From an uncultured Mucilaginibacter sp. (GTDB lineage Bacteria; Bacteroidota; Bacteroidia; Sphingobacteriales; Sphingobacteriaceae): a stretch of DNA of 46,216 nt. This document shows positions 16,156 through 25,197 of this stretch, piece by piece. The position numbers were made by a program, and so were the translations under genes. Under the pieces are notes generated by a model, which was given only the letters and a program-made list of their open reading frames with translations, was not told the origin of the DNA and ran no database searches. The stretch's first letter is position 1. Each line of letters starts with the position of its first letter. The stretch covers positions 1 through 46,216 of the forward strand of contig CAIYNX010000062.1 of NCBI GenBank assembly GCA_903927645.1. The letters run 5' to 3'.

Positions 16156-19134
16156 TTATCGTAAATCTTTCTTTCCAAAATCTATAATAACCGGAGTAGC
16201 GATACAAATAGAAGAGTAAGTACCAAAACAAACACCTATTAATAAAGCGAAAGAGAATCCTCTAATTACGTCTCCTCCAAATATAAACAATACCAATAGG
16301 ATTAATAATACGGTTAAAGCAGTAATAATGGTACGGCTTAATGTATTATTGATTGCATTGTTGATAACAGTTTTAGGATCGTCTGTTTTTGCATGGTGTA
16401 AGTTTAAGAACTCACGAATACGGTCAAATACCACCACAGTATCATTAATTGAGTAACCAATTACTGTAAGTATGGCGGCTATAAATGATTGATCAATATC
16501 TAACGAGAATGGTAATATATCTTTAAATATGGTAAAGAAGGATAATACCATCAAGGCATCGTGGGCAGTTGCAATCATTGCACCTAAGCTAAATTGCCAT
16601 TTTCTGAACCTTATTAAAATATAAGCAGAAATTATAATGATAGCAAATAACACCGTTAAAGCTGCAGATTGCTTTAACCCGTTAGCAATGGTAGCAGCCA
16701 CTTTTTGCTCACTTAATATAGCTGATTTGGTAATTTTTGTTTTTGGGTTACTGCTCAATGATTTGATTAGGGCATCAGTAACCTTGGCATCGGCATTTCT
16801 GGAAGTATCATTAATTAAATAGTTAGTTGTAATACTTAATTTATCACTACCATAGGTTTTAATTTCACTATTTCCTTTGCCCATGCCTGCTTCAACTGCT
16901 TGCCGTACATCTTCGCCAACATCTGTATTGGCAAACTTTACAATATAAGTTCTACCTCCTACAAAATCAACTCCATAATTAAAGCCTTGATAAACCCATG
17001 ATCCAAGACCAATTAAAATAAACGCACTAGAGAAAATATAAAATCTAAAACGGTTTTTTACAAATGCATAATTGGCATTTTTGAAAGTATGTGAGCTCCA
17101 AGGATTTGAGAATTTAATATCCCAACCTTTTTCAAGCATAAACTCAAACAGCAATCTTGAAATTAAAAGGGAGCAGAATAATGAGGTAGTAATACCAATC
17201 ATTAAGGTGATGGCAAAACCTTGAATCGGGCCGGTACCAAAAGTAAATAATATTAATCCTGTTAAGAAGGTACTAATGTTCGAATCGAGAATGGAGGATA
17301 AAGCATGTTTAAAACCGTCGGCTATGGCAATTCTAAGCGATTTTCCTAGCGCTAGCTCTTCCCTTACTCGTTCATATATCAACACGTTCGCATCAACTGA
17401 TATACCTAGGGTAAGTACTATACCAGCAACACCAGGCATTGTTAAAACGGCACCTAAGCTTGTTAAAACACCCATCAGGAAGAAAATGTTTATAATTACC
17501 GCTACAACCGCAACTGTACCTGCTCTATTATAGTAGGCAATCATAAAAACCAATACTACTATCAATCCTACAAGACTTGATAATAAACCTGAGTTAATAG
17601 CTGCTTGTCCTAACGATGGTCCAACAACTGCTTCTGCAACAATGTGTGCAGGAGCAGGTAATCTACCCGCTTTTAATACAGTGGCCAAATCTTTTGCTTC
17701 TTCTACGGTAAAGTGACCGGATATAGAAGAAACACCACCTGTTATAGCGTTTTCAACAACTGGTGCTGAATAAACATTATCATCTAGAACGATAGCAATC
17801 GATTGTTTGTTATTAGGATCGGCTGAGGCGGCTGCAGTAACCGTTCCCCATTTCTCGGCACCTTGCGAATTCATGACCATTCTAACCTCGGGGTTGCCTT
17901 TTTGATCAACATCATTGCTGGCATCATTAATTACATCACCGGTAAGTTCAGGTCCGTTTTCGGCACCTGTTAATTTAATGGCATATAGATCAAATATTTT
18001 TGTTTTATCCTGTGGTTTTACCGACCAAAGGAATTTCATACTTCTTGGAATAATGGTTTTTATATCTTCACTACGTAAATACTTGTTAATCTTGGCGGTA
18101 TCTTTCACCTCAGCACGGCCTACAATAGGGCCATGTGCCAATTCTCCTTGACCGTTTTGGCCTTGGTACATCATTGGTCTTAAAACATTAAATAAAGGAT
18201 ATTGATCAGAAATCTTTGAATTTTTTCCTAGACTCGAAGTGTCTTTTGAACCACTTTTTTGTACCTTATTTAACAAAGCCAATGCACCCTGAGCTTTAGC
18301 CGAATCTGTTGAAGCTTTTGCGGGTACATTTTGAATTACCTTAGCGGTATCTTTTTTTGCTGCCTTTAATTTAGCTGCAATTAAGCCATTTATATTTGAT
18401 AACAATTGATATACCTGTTGGTTATCATATGTTTGAAAAAATTCGAGTTTTGCTGTACCACTTAAAAGCTTTCTAACACGTTCAGGATCTTTTACACCTG
18501 GCAGTTCAATTAACACCCTATCTGTACCTTTTTGTAAAGATATGTTTGGATTTGCAACACCAAATTGATCAATACGTGTATTTAGGATGGTGTATGATTG
18601 CTTCACAGCAACTCCAGCTTCTTCCTTCAAATATGCCTGAACCTCATCGTTGCTAGCATTAAATTTTATATGATCCTGATTATCTTTGGTTGAAAATATT
18701 GCAGCTAGCTTACCATTTGGGTTTAATTTTTCATATTCATTAACAAACAATGTAATATAATCAGATTGAGTAGTAATCGCATCTGCAGTAGCAGCGTTTA
18801 GCGCTTGATTAAAAACCACATCAGGATTATTATTTGAAAGTTTTTTAACCAGCTCGCTCAATGAAATTTGCATGGTAACACTCATACCACCTTCAAGGTC
18901 AAGACCTAAAGCAATTTCTTTTTGTTTTACATGCTGATAATCATCTTTTAACAATGGGTAAACCGGTTGGTTAGCCATTGAATCTAAATATGATTTTACT
19001 TTTGAAGTATCGCCTTTAGCATATACGCGTGCATCATTTTCAACCTTACGGGCTACCCAAGTAAATGATAATTCATATAAACATACAAGTGTAAGTACTA
19101 CCGCGAAAAATATAACAACCCCTTTACTTTGCAT
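16156..19134 (-). CDS. secDF: Fused protein translocase subunit SecDF
   Basis: It uses the proton gradient to pull preproteins through SecYEG on the periplasmic side of the inner membrane. The 992-aa fusion has SecD in the first two thirds: first helix about 5-27, GLDLEGG at 77-83, a large periplasmic head, and the membrane motif DANVLIYERVREEL near 578-591. SecF occupies the last third: GVDFVGGRTYIVKF near 720 and DTVVVFDRIREFL near 897. Twelve membrane helices are expected. A fused SecDF is the usual form in Bacteroidota. The head contains a low-complexity Lys/Ala/Ser insert (about 250-300), longer than in E. coli SecD. It is a single-gene unit with its own promoter and terminator. Confidence 0.97.
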   Translation of the reverse strand: MQSKGVVIFFAVVLTLVCLYELSFTWVARKVENDARVYAKGDTSKVKSYLDSMANQPVYPLLKDDYQHVKQKEIALGLDLEGGMSVTMQISLSELVKKLSNNNPDVVFNQALNAATADAITTQSDYITLFVNEYEKLNPNGKLAAIFSTKDNQDHIKFNASNDEVQAYLKEEAGVAVKQSYTILNTRIDQFGVANPNISLQKGTDRVLIELPGVKDPERVRKLLSGTAKLEFFQTYDNQQVYQLLSNINGLIAAKLKAAKKDTAKVIQNVPAKASTDSAKAQGALALLNKVQKSGSKDTSSLGKNSKISDQYPLFNVLRPMMYQGQNGQGELAHGPIVGRAEVKDTAKINKYLRSEDIKTIIPRSMKFLWSVKPQDKTKIFDLYAIKLTGAENGPELTGDVINDASNDVDQKGNPEVRMVMNSQGAEKWGTVTAAASADPNNKQSIAIVLDDNVYSAPVVENAITGGVSSISGHFTVEEAKDLATVLKAGRLPAPAHIVAEAVVGPSLGQAAINSGLLSSLVGLIVVLVFMIAYYNRAGTVAVVAVIINIFFLMGVLTSLGAVLTMPGVAGIVLTLGISVDANVLIYERVREELALGKSLRIAIADGFKHALSSILDSNISTFLTGLILFTFGTGPIQGFAITLMIGITTSLFCSLLISRLLFEFMLEKGWDIKFSNPWSSHTFKNANYAFVKNRFRFYIFSSAFILIGLGSWVYQGFNYGVDFVGGRTYIVKFANTDVGEDVRQAVEAGMGKGNSEIKTYGSDKLSITTNYLINDTSRNADAKVTDALIKSLSSNPKTKITKSAILSEQKVAATIANGLKQSAALTVLFAIIIISAYILIRFRKWQFSLGAMIATAHDALMVLSFFTIFKDILPFSLDIDQSFIAAILTVIGYSINDTVVVFDRIREFLNLHHAKTDDPKTVINNAINNTLSRTIITALTVLLILLVLFIFGGDVIRGFSFALLIGVCFGTYSSICIATPVIIDFGKKDLR

Positions 19135-19186
19135 TGTGAATAATATATTGTATAATTAGTTTGTAAGCTTTTTTTTAATAAGTTGG

Positions 19187-19194
19187 CAAATCTA
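19187..19194 (-). promoter_or_regulatory. -7 promoter box TAGATTTG for secDF
   Basis: This perfect TAnnTTTG lies 52 nt before the ATG at 19134. It gives secDF its own start, separate from the folA-thyA unit behind it. Confidence 0.45.
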
Positions 19195-19341
19195 ATAAAA
19201 TTTCCTAAGCATAAAATTATATATTATTAAAAAAGGGTGGAGGATAAATATTATACTTAAATTAGGTATAAAACCTTATTAGATTTTTTAGATTTATTTA
19301 TTTTTTAATACCAAGATTAACAACGGTAACTATAAAATCAA

Positions 19342-19842
19342 CTATAGAACATTTTTAGGCGCTTTGTTTTTAAGTGTGATAAACGAATATGGAATTTTGT
19401 TCTTTTCATCGGCCTCATAATCTTCTCTTTCAATTTCAGTCCATTTCATTTTGTCAATTTCCGGGAAAAATGTATCCGCTTCAAAAGTTTTGTGTACTTC
19501 GGTTAGGTATATAAAATCAGATATGTCAATACTTTGTTTATATATTTCGGCTCCACCAACAATAAACACTTCAATTTCATTTACACATAATTTTAGCGCT
19601 TCCTCAATTGAATGTACTACTTCGCAACCATCAATAGCTTTGTTATTTCTGGTAATAATGATGTTTCTTCTATTTGGTAATGGCCTACCAACAGAATCAA
19701 ATGTCTTACGCCCCATAATAACCGTATTACCTGTTGTAATCTGCTTAAAATGCTTTAAGTCATTTGGTAAATGCCATAGTAATTTATTGTCTTTGCCTAT
19801 CGCATTGTTCTCAGAAATTGCAACTACAATTGATATAATCAT
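19342..19842 (-). CDS. folA: Dihydrofolate reductase
   Basis: It reduces dihydrofolate to tetrahydrofolate with NADPH in the cytoplasm. The 166-aa product shows the standard motifs: NNAIGKDNKLLWHLPNDLKHF (around 12-32) with the catalytic acid D28, VIMGRKTFDSVGRPLPNR with the cofactor-binding loop, and VGGAEIYK near residue 95. It lies 55 bp downstream of thyA on the same strand and has no -7 box of its own, so the two are probably one operon. The pairing is functional: thymidylate synthase turns methylene-tetrahydrofolate into the dihydrofolate that this enzyme recycles. Confidence 0.97.
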   Translation of the reverse strand: MIISIVVAISENNAIGKDNKLLWHLPNDLKHFKQITTGNTVIMGRKTFDSVGRPLPNRRNIIITRNNKAIDGCEVVHSIEEALKLCVNEIEVFIVGGAEIYKQSIDISDFIYLTEVHKTFEADTFFPEIDKMKWTEIEREDYEADEKNKIPYSFITLKNKAPKNVL

Positions 19843-19897
19843 GGGTATTAAGCAATAAAGAATGATTTTGTTGTTTGAAGAATTTTATGGAGTTAAA

Positions 19898-20719
19898 TTA
19901 AACCGCAACTACTCCTTTTATATGTGGCCATGGCTCATAGTTTTCTAAAGTAAAATCCTCAAATTTAAAACTAAAAATATCCTTTACCTCAGGGTTTATT
20001 TTCATGGTTGGCAGTTGCTTTGGTTCTCTGCTTAGTTGAAGCTTAGCTTGTTCTAAATGGTTGTTATAGAGGTGGGCATCCCCTAAAGTATGAACAAAAT
20101 CACCATAATCAAGGTTGCATACTTGGGCAATCATCATGGTTAATAAAGCGTATGATGCAATATTAAAAGGTACACCTAAAAAAATATCAGCACTACGTTG
20201 GTACAATTGGCATGATAATTTACCCTTTACTTCGCCTAATGCAATATTGGGCGGTTCAACATAAAACTGAAACAAACTATGGCAAGGTGGCAAAGCCATT
20301 TGGTTCACATCAGCCACATTCCAAGCAGAAACAATCATTCTGCGCGAATCGGGGTTATTTTTTATTTGGTGTATAAGTTGTGTTATTTGGTCAATATGTC
20401 CTCCATCGGGTTTTGGCCAAGAACGCCATTGGTAACCGTAAACCGGACCTAAATTTCCTTCTGCGTCTGCCCACTCATCCCAAATACGAACCCCGTTGTC
20501 CTTTAAATATTTAATATTGGTATCACCACTTAAAAACCAAATTAACTCGTGTATGATTGATTTTAGATGCAATTTTTTAGTAGTAACCAACGGAAAACCA
20601 TTTTTTAGATTGAAACGCATTTGATATCCAAAAATACTCAATGTGCCAGTACCCGTCCGGTCGTGCTTTTGCACGCCGTTTTCCATAACATGACTCATTA
20701 AATCGAGGTATTGTTTCAT
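19898..20719 (-). CDS. thyA: Thymidylate synthase
   Basis: It converts dUMP to dTMP with methylene-tetrahydrofolate as methyl donor and reductant. The 273-aa product carries the nucleophile Cys146 in [13 protein letters not shown], the phosphate-binding Arg pair in [12 protein letters not shown] (about 123-134), the substrate motif [23 protein letters not shown], and [15 protein letters not shown]. Length and numbering match the 264-aa E. coli enzyme closely. It is first in the thyA-folA unit. The tmk gene for the next step of dTTP synthesis is also in this window, at 45351. Confidence 0.98.
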   Translation of the reverse strand: MKQYLDLMSHVMENGVQKHDRTGTGTLSIFGYQMRFNLKNGFPLVTTKKLHLKSIIHELIWFLSGDTNIKYLKDNGVRIWDEWADAEGNLGPVYGYQWRSWPKPDGGHIDQITQLIHQIKNNPDSRRMIVSAWNVADVNQMALPPCHSLFQFYVEPPNIALGEVKGKLSCQLYQRSADIFLGVPFNIASYALLTMMIAQVCNLDYGDFVHTLGDAHLYNNHLEQAKLQLSREPKQLPTMKINPEVKDIFSFKFEDFTLENYEPWPHIKGVVAV

Positions 20720-20761
20720 TTTATACTAAATTGAAATTTAATCCGAAACCATTGAATAAAG

Positions 20762-20769
20762 CAAACTTA
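20762..20769 (-). promoter_or_regulatory. -7 promoter box TAAGTTTG for thyA-folA
   Basis: This perfect TAnnTTTG ends 42 nt before the thyA ATG. The divergent ispE -7 box lies 46 bp away at 20816-20823. Confidence 0.45.
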
Positions 20770-20815
20770 CATCAAAATGATAGGTTAAACCTTATTCTTT
20801 AGCAAATAAAAAAAC

Positions 20816-20823
20816 TATTTTTG
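20816..20823 (+). promoter_or_regulatory. -7 promoter box TATTTTTG for ispE
   Basis: This perfect TAnnTTTG lies 48 nt before the ispE ATG at 20872. A small AACC-TTTA-GGTT hairpin lies just downstream in the leader. Confidence 0.4.
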
Positions 20824-20871
20824 GAAACCTTTAGGTTGTTGAAAAATAAACCTATTGTTAGTTAATTCTCA

Positions 20872-21672
20872 ATGATCATATTTCCAAATGCTAAAATCAA
20901 TATAGGCTTGCATGTAATTGAACGCAGACCTGATGGTTATCATAACCTTGAAACTGTTTTCTATCCCATAAAGGTTCTGGATGCCCTCGAAATTATTGAA
21001 GACAATGAATTTAGTTTTCAATCATCAGGAATACCTATCCCGGGTAAAATTGAGGATAATCTATGTATAAAAGGATATGAAATGCTTAAACGAGACTTTG
21101 ACCTATTGCCGGTTAAAATTCATTTACATAAGCACATTCCGATAGGTGCGGGGCTTGGAGGAGGATCGGCTGATGCGGCTTTTTTTATAAAATTGTTGAA
21201 CCAGTTTTTTAAACTCAATTTATCAGATGAGCAGATGATTTCTTATTCCAGGAAATTAGGTGCCGATTGTGCCTTTTTTATTAAAAATAAGCCTGTTTAT
21301 GCTTTTGATAAGGGTGATGAATTTGAAGCTATTAATTTGAACCTCTCTGCTTACAAAATAGTATTGGTAATGCCCCCAACCCATGTATCAACCGCTGAGG
21401 CTTATATGGGTGTAAAACCGAGAAAGGCAGAAGTTTCATTGTTGGAATTAATACAATATCCAATAGGCGAATGGAAAAAATATATAAAGAATGATTTTGA
21501 AGAAAGTATTTTTAAAAACCATCCTGTAATTAGAGGCGTTAAGGCATCATTGTACGAGGCCGGAGCATTATATGCCAGTATGAGTGGGAGTGGAGCTGCT
21601 GTTTTTGGAATATTTGAAAAAGAACCTGATTTAAGCACATTGCATAAGGAAAACCAAATTTTTTATGTTTAA
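20872..21672 (+). CDS. ispE: 4-diphosphocytidyl-2-C-methyl-D-erythritol kinase
   Basis: It phosphorylates CDP-methylerythritol in the non-mevalonate isoprenoid pathway. It is a 266-aa GHMP kinase: PNAKINIGLHVIERRPDGYH (5-24) with the catalytic Lys8, the ATP loop IPIGAGLGGGSADAA (89-103), LGADCAFFI with the catalytic Asp (about 131-139), and the C-terminal Gly-rich loop SMSGSGAAVFGIF. It is monocistronic and ends 8 bp before the convergent LapA-like gene, with no separate terminator visible between them. Confidence 0.96.
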   Translation: MIIFPNAKINIGLHVIERRPDGYHNLETVFYPIKVLDALEIIEDNEFSFQSSGIPIPGKIEDNLCIKGYEMLKRDFDLLPVKIHLHKHIPIGAGLGGGSADAAFFIKLLNQFFKLNLSDEQMISYSRKLGADCAFFIKNKPVYAFDKGDEFEAINLNLSAYKIVLVMPPTHVSTAEAYMGVKPRKAEVSLLELIQYPIGEWKKYIKNDFEESIFKNHPVIRGVKASLYEAGALYASMSGSGAAVFGIFEKEPDLSTLHKENQIFYV

Positions 21673-21680
21673 TTGTTTAC

Positions 21681-21923
21681 CTATTTTAAATATTCCTCAT
21701 CTTGAATATTTTTATTGCTGTTTGATTCAGAATCGGTACCAGAATTATTCCTACTCATTAACAATAAACCAGTTGTAAATCCAATTGTGGTTACTAAACT
21801 AAGTATAAGCCATAGTGGTAAAATAAACTTCATCCACAAAAAATTAAATTCAATTAACCTATTATTTTGCAAAACAGCAATTAGGAATACAATAAAAAAG
21901 ATTATAATGGTTTTTAATTTCAT
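21681..21923 (-). CDS. LapA-domain (DUF1049-like) small membrane protein
   Basis: The 80-aa protein has two membrane helices (about 2-19 and 35-56) separated by a short QNNRLIEFNFLWMKFILPLWL segment, plus a polar Ser/Asn-rich tail. This is the layout of lipopolysaccharide assembly protein A domains: an N-terminal helix, the QN.....F.F motif, then a second helix with small residues. In E. coli, LapA works with LapB in LPS assembly; whether that holds here is inference. The gene sits between the convergent ispE and the OmpA terminator and has no recognised -7 box. Confidence 0.7.
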   Translation of the reverse strand: MKLKTIIIFFIVFLIAVLQNNRLIEFNFLWMKFILPLWLILSLVTTIGFTTGLLLMSRNNSGTDSESNSNKNIQDEEYLK

Positions 21924-21981
21924 GATTTTACAATTACCGCTATTTGTTTTAGATCTACTATAATTGCTTTAAATTAAGTTT

Positions 21982-22032
21982 TAATATCAAAAAAAAGGCT
22001 ATCCGTATCAGATAGCCTTTTTTTTGATATTA
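21982..22032 (-). terminator. Perfect 22-bp bidirectional terminator downstream of the OmpA-family gene
   Basis: The arms at 21982-22003 and 22011-22032 are perfectly complementary over 22 bp with a 7-nt loop. The GC core is GGCTATC/GATAGCC, flanked by eight A on one side and eight T on the other. The A/T flanks make it functional on both strands. It lies 12 bp after the OmpA-family stop codon. Confidence 0.9.
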
Positions 22033-22044
22033 TTAGGATGAAAA

Positions 22045-22905
22045 TTAATTTGAACCACCAACACCTTTATTTATCAGGTTCATAAACTGATCCAACTTAG
22101 GGGTAATGATAATTTGTGTACGTCTGTTTTGTATTTTACCTGCCGGGGTATTGTTATCGGCAATAGGGTTAAATTCGCCACGACCACCAGCTGTTAAGCG
22201 TTTAGGATCAACATTGAATTTATTTTGTAATGCCTGAACAACAGATGAAGCTCTTAAAGCACTCAAATCCCAGTTATTACGAATATTTACCTGAGAAATT
22301 GGCACATTATCAGTATTACCTTCAATTAGTACATCATAAGTTGAATAATCATTAATGATCTTTGCAATTTTAGTTAATGAAGCGTTTGCTTGTTCAGAAA
22401 TTTCATAGCTACCTGATTTATATAGCATATTATCAGATAATGAAATATAAACTACTCCTTTTAATACTTTTACATCTACATTCTTTACCTCATCCGAACT
22501 TAAAGAACGGGTTAGGTTTGTGGTAAGTACCATGTTTAAAGAGTCACTTTTGTTTTTTACATTCACCAATTGTTGAATGTATTTATCAGCTGCATTAATT
22601 TGGTCAACCAATTTTGAAACATTTATATTGCCTTGGTTGCTTCCGGCCAAACACTTATTTAAAGCATCTTGTAAAACCGAGGCATTTGATTTAGCTTGTG
22701 CAAGTTGTTCTTCCAAACTTTGAACACGCGCCTTTGAAACCGCTAATTCTTGTTGGGTAACTTGCCAGCTTAGCTTCAAGTTTTTATTCGTATCAATTGA
22801 TTTTGCATACGCCGACTGTAATTGATTATACTGTTTTTTAGTAACACAGCTTTGAAATGCAATAAGGGTTAAAAATAGCCCGGGTATTAATATTTTAAAT
22901 CTCAT
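22045..22905 (-). CDS. OmpA-family outer membrane lipoprotein
   Basis: This envelope protein anchors the outer membrane to peptidoglycan. The 286-aa precursor has a lipoprotein signal (LIAFQSC, lipidated Cys20), a coiled-coil region (about 25-110, with heptad-like VTQQELAVSKARVQSLEEQLAQ), and a C-terminal OmpA domain (about 150-272). The OmpA domain has the peptidoglycan-binding landmarks LIEGNTDNVP, NWDLSALRASSVVQAL and TAGGRGEFNPIADNNT...NRRTQI. The Arg and Asp positions used to hold diaminopimelate are present. It is monocistronic with a strong terminator; an inverted repeat overlaps its promoter. Confidence 0.93.
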   Translation of the reverse strand: MRFKILIPGLFLTLIAFQSCVTKKQYNQLQSAYAKSIDTNKNLKLSWQVTQQELAVSKARVQSLEEQLAQAKSNASVLQDALNKCLAGSNQGNINVSKLVDQINAADKYIQQLVNVKNKSDSLNMVLTTNLTRSLSSDEVKNVDVKVLKGVVYISLSDNMLYKSGSYEISEQANASLTKIAKIINDYSTYDVLIEGNTDNVPISQVNIRNNWDLSALRASSVVQALQNKFNVDPKRLTAGGRGEFNPIADNNTPAGKIQNRRTQIIITPKLDQFMNLINKGVGGSN

Positions 22906-22947
22906 AGTTATTAATTTATGGTCAATTATAAGGAAACTTTACGTATA

Positions 22948-22977
22948 CAACAAAACTAAACATAATTAGTTTTGTTG
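22948..22977. repeat. 12-bp perfect inverted repeat over the OmpA-family promoter
   Basis: CAACAAAACTAA (22948-22959) and its exact complement (22966-22977) are separated by 6 bp. Each arm contains a TAGTTTTG, one reading left (22951-22958, 45 nt before the OmpA-family ATG) and one reading right (22967-22974). The left-reading copy is a good -7 box for the OmpA-family gene. The repeat could be an operator or a bidirectional promoter. Confidence 0.6.
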
Positions 22978-23250
22978 GTAAAAAGATTTATTGTTGGTAT
23001 AATGTATTGGTATATAATTAGAAACTCGATATTAAACGTAATATTTTTACAGATCGTATTTTCAAAATTCCTATTTTTTTTGATACCTGTTCAATTGTGA
23101 TTATAGAAATTTAGAAGTTGAACTTCATTATTTTTTTTAACAATAGCTGACTAAGAAATACACCATTTAGGTTTTGATAATCATGACCTAAGAATTAGGA
23201 AAATTAATGATATTTAAAAAATTAAATTTCATAGGCTTTTAATTGATCAT

Positions 23251-23258
23251 TATCTTTG
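23251..23258 (+). promoter_or_regulatory. -7 promoter box TATCTTTG for rpe
   Basis: This perfect TAnnTTTG ends 4 nt before the rpe ATG at 23263. The predicted transcript starts at 23262 or 23263, so the message should have no leader. Confidence 0.5.
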
Positions 23259-23262
23259 TAAC

Positions 23263-23925
23263 ATGAACCATCTTGTAGCCCCATCTATCTTAGCTGCCGA
23301 TTTTGCCAATTTAAAGCGCGATATTGAATTGATTAACAACAGTGAGGCAGATTGGGTGCATGTTGATATTATGGATGGGCAATTTGTTCCTAATATTTCA
23401 TTTGGTTTTCCGGTTATAAAAGCGATTAAAAAGCATTCAAAAAAACCGCTTGATGTTCATTTAATGATTGTTGAACCTGATAGATATTTAAAAGATTTTA
23501 AAGATGCTGGGGCATCAATTATAACTGTACACCTGGAAGCTTGCCCAAATTTGCATCGTACTATTCAACATATAAAAGAATTAGGTTGTAAGGCAGGGGT
23601 TGCGCTTAATCCCCATTCGCCGGTATCCTTATTAGCTGATATTATTTCAGATCTTGATTTAGTACTTATTATGTCTGTAAATCCAGGATTTGGTGGTCAG
23701 CGTTTTATTGAACATACTTATAAAAAGCTGGACGATATAAATAAATTAAGCAAACAATTAAATCCCGGTTTACTTATAGAAGTTGATGGTGGTGTGGATA
23801 CAAACAATGCCTCCAAATTAATTGCTGCGGGAGCACAAGTTTTGGTGGCTGGTAGCTCAGTTTTTTCGGCTAATAATCCCACCGAAGCTATTACCTATTT
23901 AAAGAATCCAGTTAAATTTCCTTAA
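23263..23925 (+). CDS. rpe: Ribulose-phosphate 3-epimerase
   Basis: It interconverts ribulose 5-phosphate and xylulose 5-phosphate in the pentose phosphate pathway. It is a 220-aa TIM barrel: APSILAADFANL (6-17), HVDIMDGQFVPNISFG with metal-binding H33 and catalytic D35 (33-48), DVHLMI with H66 (64-69), MSVNPGFGGQRF (near 141) and EVDGGV with the second catalytic Asp, D175. It is complementary to rpiA at 14462, although the two are not linked. The following 196 bp to serC contain only an A/T palindrome (near 23970) and the serC promoter. Confidence 0.97.
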   Translation: MNHLVAPSILAADFANLKRDIELINNSEADWVHVDIMDGQFVPNISFGFPVIKAIKKHSKKPLDVHLMIVEPDRYLKDFKDAGASIITVHLEACPNLHRTIQHIKELGCKAGVALNPHSPVSLLADIISDLDLVLIMSVNPGFGGQRFIEHTYKKLDDINKLSKQLNPGLLIEVDGGVDTNNASKLIAAGAQVLVAGSSVFSANNPTEAITYLKNPVKFP

Positions 23926-24056
23926 TCCAAATTTTACCTCTAAAATAATAAAAAGCTCTTTTTTTGAATTTTTTAAAATTCATGACAGTAATTATAAACT
24001 AAATGTATGATTTTTTAAAAAATGCAAATAATCTCTACAATCATTATCAAATTAAT

Positions 24057-24064
24057 TACCTTTG
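24057..24064 (+). promoter_or_regulatory. -7 promoter box TACCTTTG for serC
   Basis: This perfect TAnnTTTG lies 57 nt before the serC ATG at 24122. Confidence 0.45.
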
Positions 24065-24121
24065 GCCTTTCAAAATATCGATTTGTTAATTTCTTTTACT
24101 TAACAATCCAATTATAAACAA

Positions 24122-25189
24122 ATGAAACATAATTTTGGTGCCGGACCGGGCATATTGCCCCACGAAGTTTTAAAGCAAGCAGCTGCTTCAGTTGTAGATT
24201 TGAACGGAATTGGATTATCTATTTTAGAAATATCTCACCGCTCTGTAGAATTTGAGGCCATATTAGAGGAAGCCATAAAATTGGTTAAAGAACTTTTAAA
24301 CGTACCTGAAGGGTATTCTGTTTTATTTTTACAAGGGGGGGCAAGCACCCAGTTTGCCTTAGCGCCTTATAACCTCTTACCCGATGGTGGCAAGGCTGCT
24401 TATTTAGAAACCGGTGTATGGGCCAATAAAGCTTTGAAAGAAGCTAAATTTTTTGGCGAGACGGTAGTTGTGGCCACATCAAAAGAAAGCAATTTTACTT
24501 ATATCCCCAAAGATTATGTAATTCCTGCCGATGCTGCCTACTTTCATATTACCTCAAATAATACTATTTATGGCACTCAATTACAGGAATTTCCAATCTC
24601 CTCAATTCCGCTAGTATGTGATATGTCGTCTGATATTTTTAGCCGCATAATCAACGTTGCTGATTTTGGTTTAATTTATGCAGGTGCTCAAAAAAATATG
24701 GGTCCTGCAGGTACTACCTTGGTGATCGTAAAAGATGATATTTTAGGTAAAACCGGACGTAAAATTCCCGCTATGTTTAATTATCAAGCCCAAATAGAGG
24801 GTGGTTCAATGTATAATACACCGCCTTGTTTTGCCATTTACGTATCAATGCTCACTTTAAAATGGTTAAAATCAAAGGGTGGGGTAGCGGCAATAGAAAC
24901 CGAAAATACTGCTAAAGCGGCAATTTTGTATGATGAAATTGAACGAAATCCAATATTTAAAACTGTTTGTGCAAAAGAAGATCGGTCAAAGATGAATGTT
25001 TGCTTTGTAACCGAAAATCCTGAACATGAAAAACCATTTTTAAAGCTATGCGATGAAAAAGGGATAGTTGGCATAAAAGGTCATAGGAGTGTTGGGGGTT
25101 TCAGGGCATCTATTTATAATGCTTTGCCAATAACCAGTGTACATGTATTGATTGAAGCTATGCAAGAATTTGCCGAAAAAAATAAATAA
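24122..25189 (+). CDS. serC: Phosphoserine aminotransferase
   Basis: It transfers an amino group from glutamate to 3-phosphohydroxypyruvate, giving phosphoserine; the family also serves pyridoxal phosphate synthesis. The 355-aa fold-type I PLP enzyme has the N-terminal FGAGPGILPHEV (5-16), QGGASTQFA (71-79), the cofactor Asp in CDMSSD (about 166-171) and the Schiff-base Lys191 in YAGAQKNMGPAG. The C-terminal HRSVGGFRASIYNA is the substrate-binding stretch of the family. serA follows 83 bp downstream, so the two consecutive serine-pathway enzymes lie side by side. Confidence 0.97.
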   Translation: MKHNFGAGPGILPHEVLKQAAASVVDLNGIGLSILEISHRSVEFEAILEEAIKLVKELLNVPEGYSVLFLQGGASTQFALAPYNLLPDGGKAAYLETGVWANKALKEAKFFGETVVVATSKESNFTYIPKDYVIPADAAYFHITSNNTIYGTQLQEFPISSIPLVCDMSSDIFSRIINVADFGLIYAGAQKNMGPAGTTLVIVKDDILGKTGRKIPAMFNYQAQIEGGSMYNTPPCFAIYVSMLTLKWLKSKGGVAAIETENTAKAAILYDEIERNPIFKTVCAKEDRSKMNVCFVTENPEHEKPFLKLCDEKGIVGIKGHRSVGGFRASIYNALPITSVHVLIEAMQEFAEKNK

Positions 25190-25197
25190 TAGATTTG
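25190..25197 (+). promoter_or_regulatory. -7 promoter box TAGATTTG for serA
   Basis: This perfect TAnnTTTG begins on the base after the serC stop codon. If used, the transcript starts inside the left arm of the hairpin at 25196-25237 and has a leader of about 70 nt. It would let serA be expressed independently of serC. Confidence 0.35.

Larger units (their letters stand above)
22906..23262. other. Intergenic region between the OmpA-family gene and rpe
   Basis: These 357 bp contain no convincing gene. They hold the OmpA promoter with a 12-bp inverted repeat at 22948-22977, a weak hairpin followed by a T-run at 23114-23138 (GAAGT/ACTTC, plus-strand), and the rpe -7 box at the right end. The rest is A/T-rich without recognisable structure. 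Confidence 0.6.

Noticed and set aside
22967-23138. A second small RNA running right from TAGTTTTG to the T-run at 23127-23138
   Set aside because: The terminator stem is only 5 bp and the intervening sequence is A/T-rich without structure.
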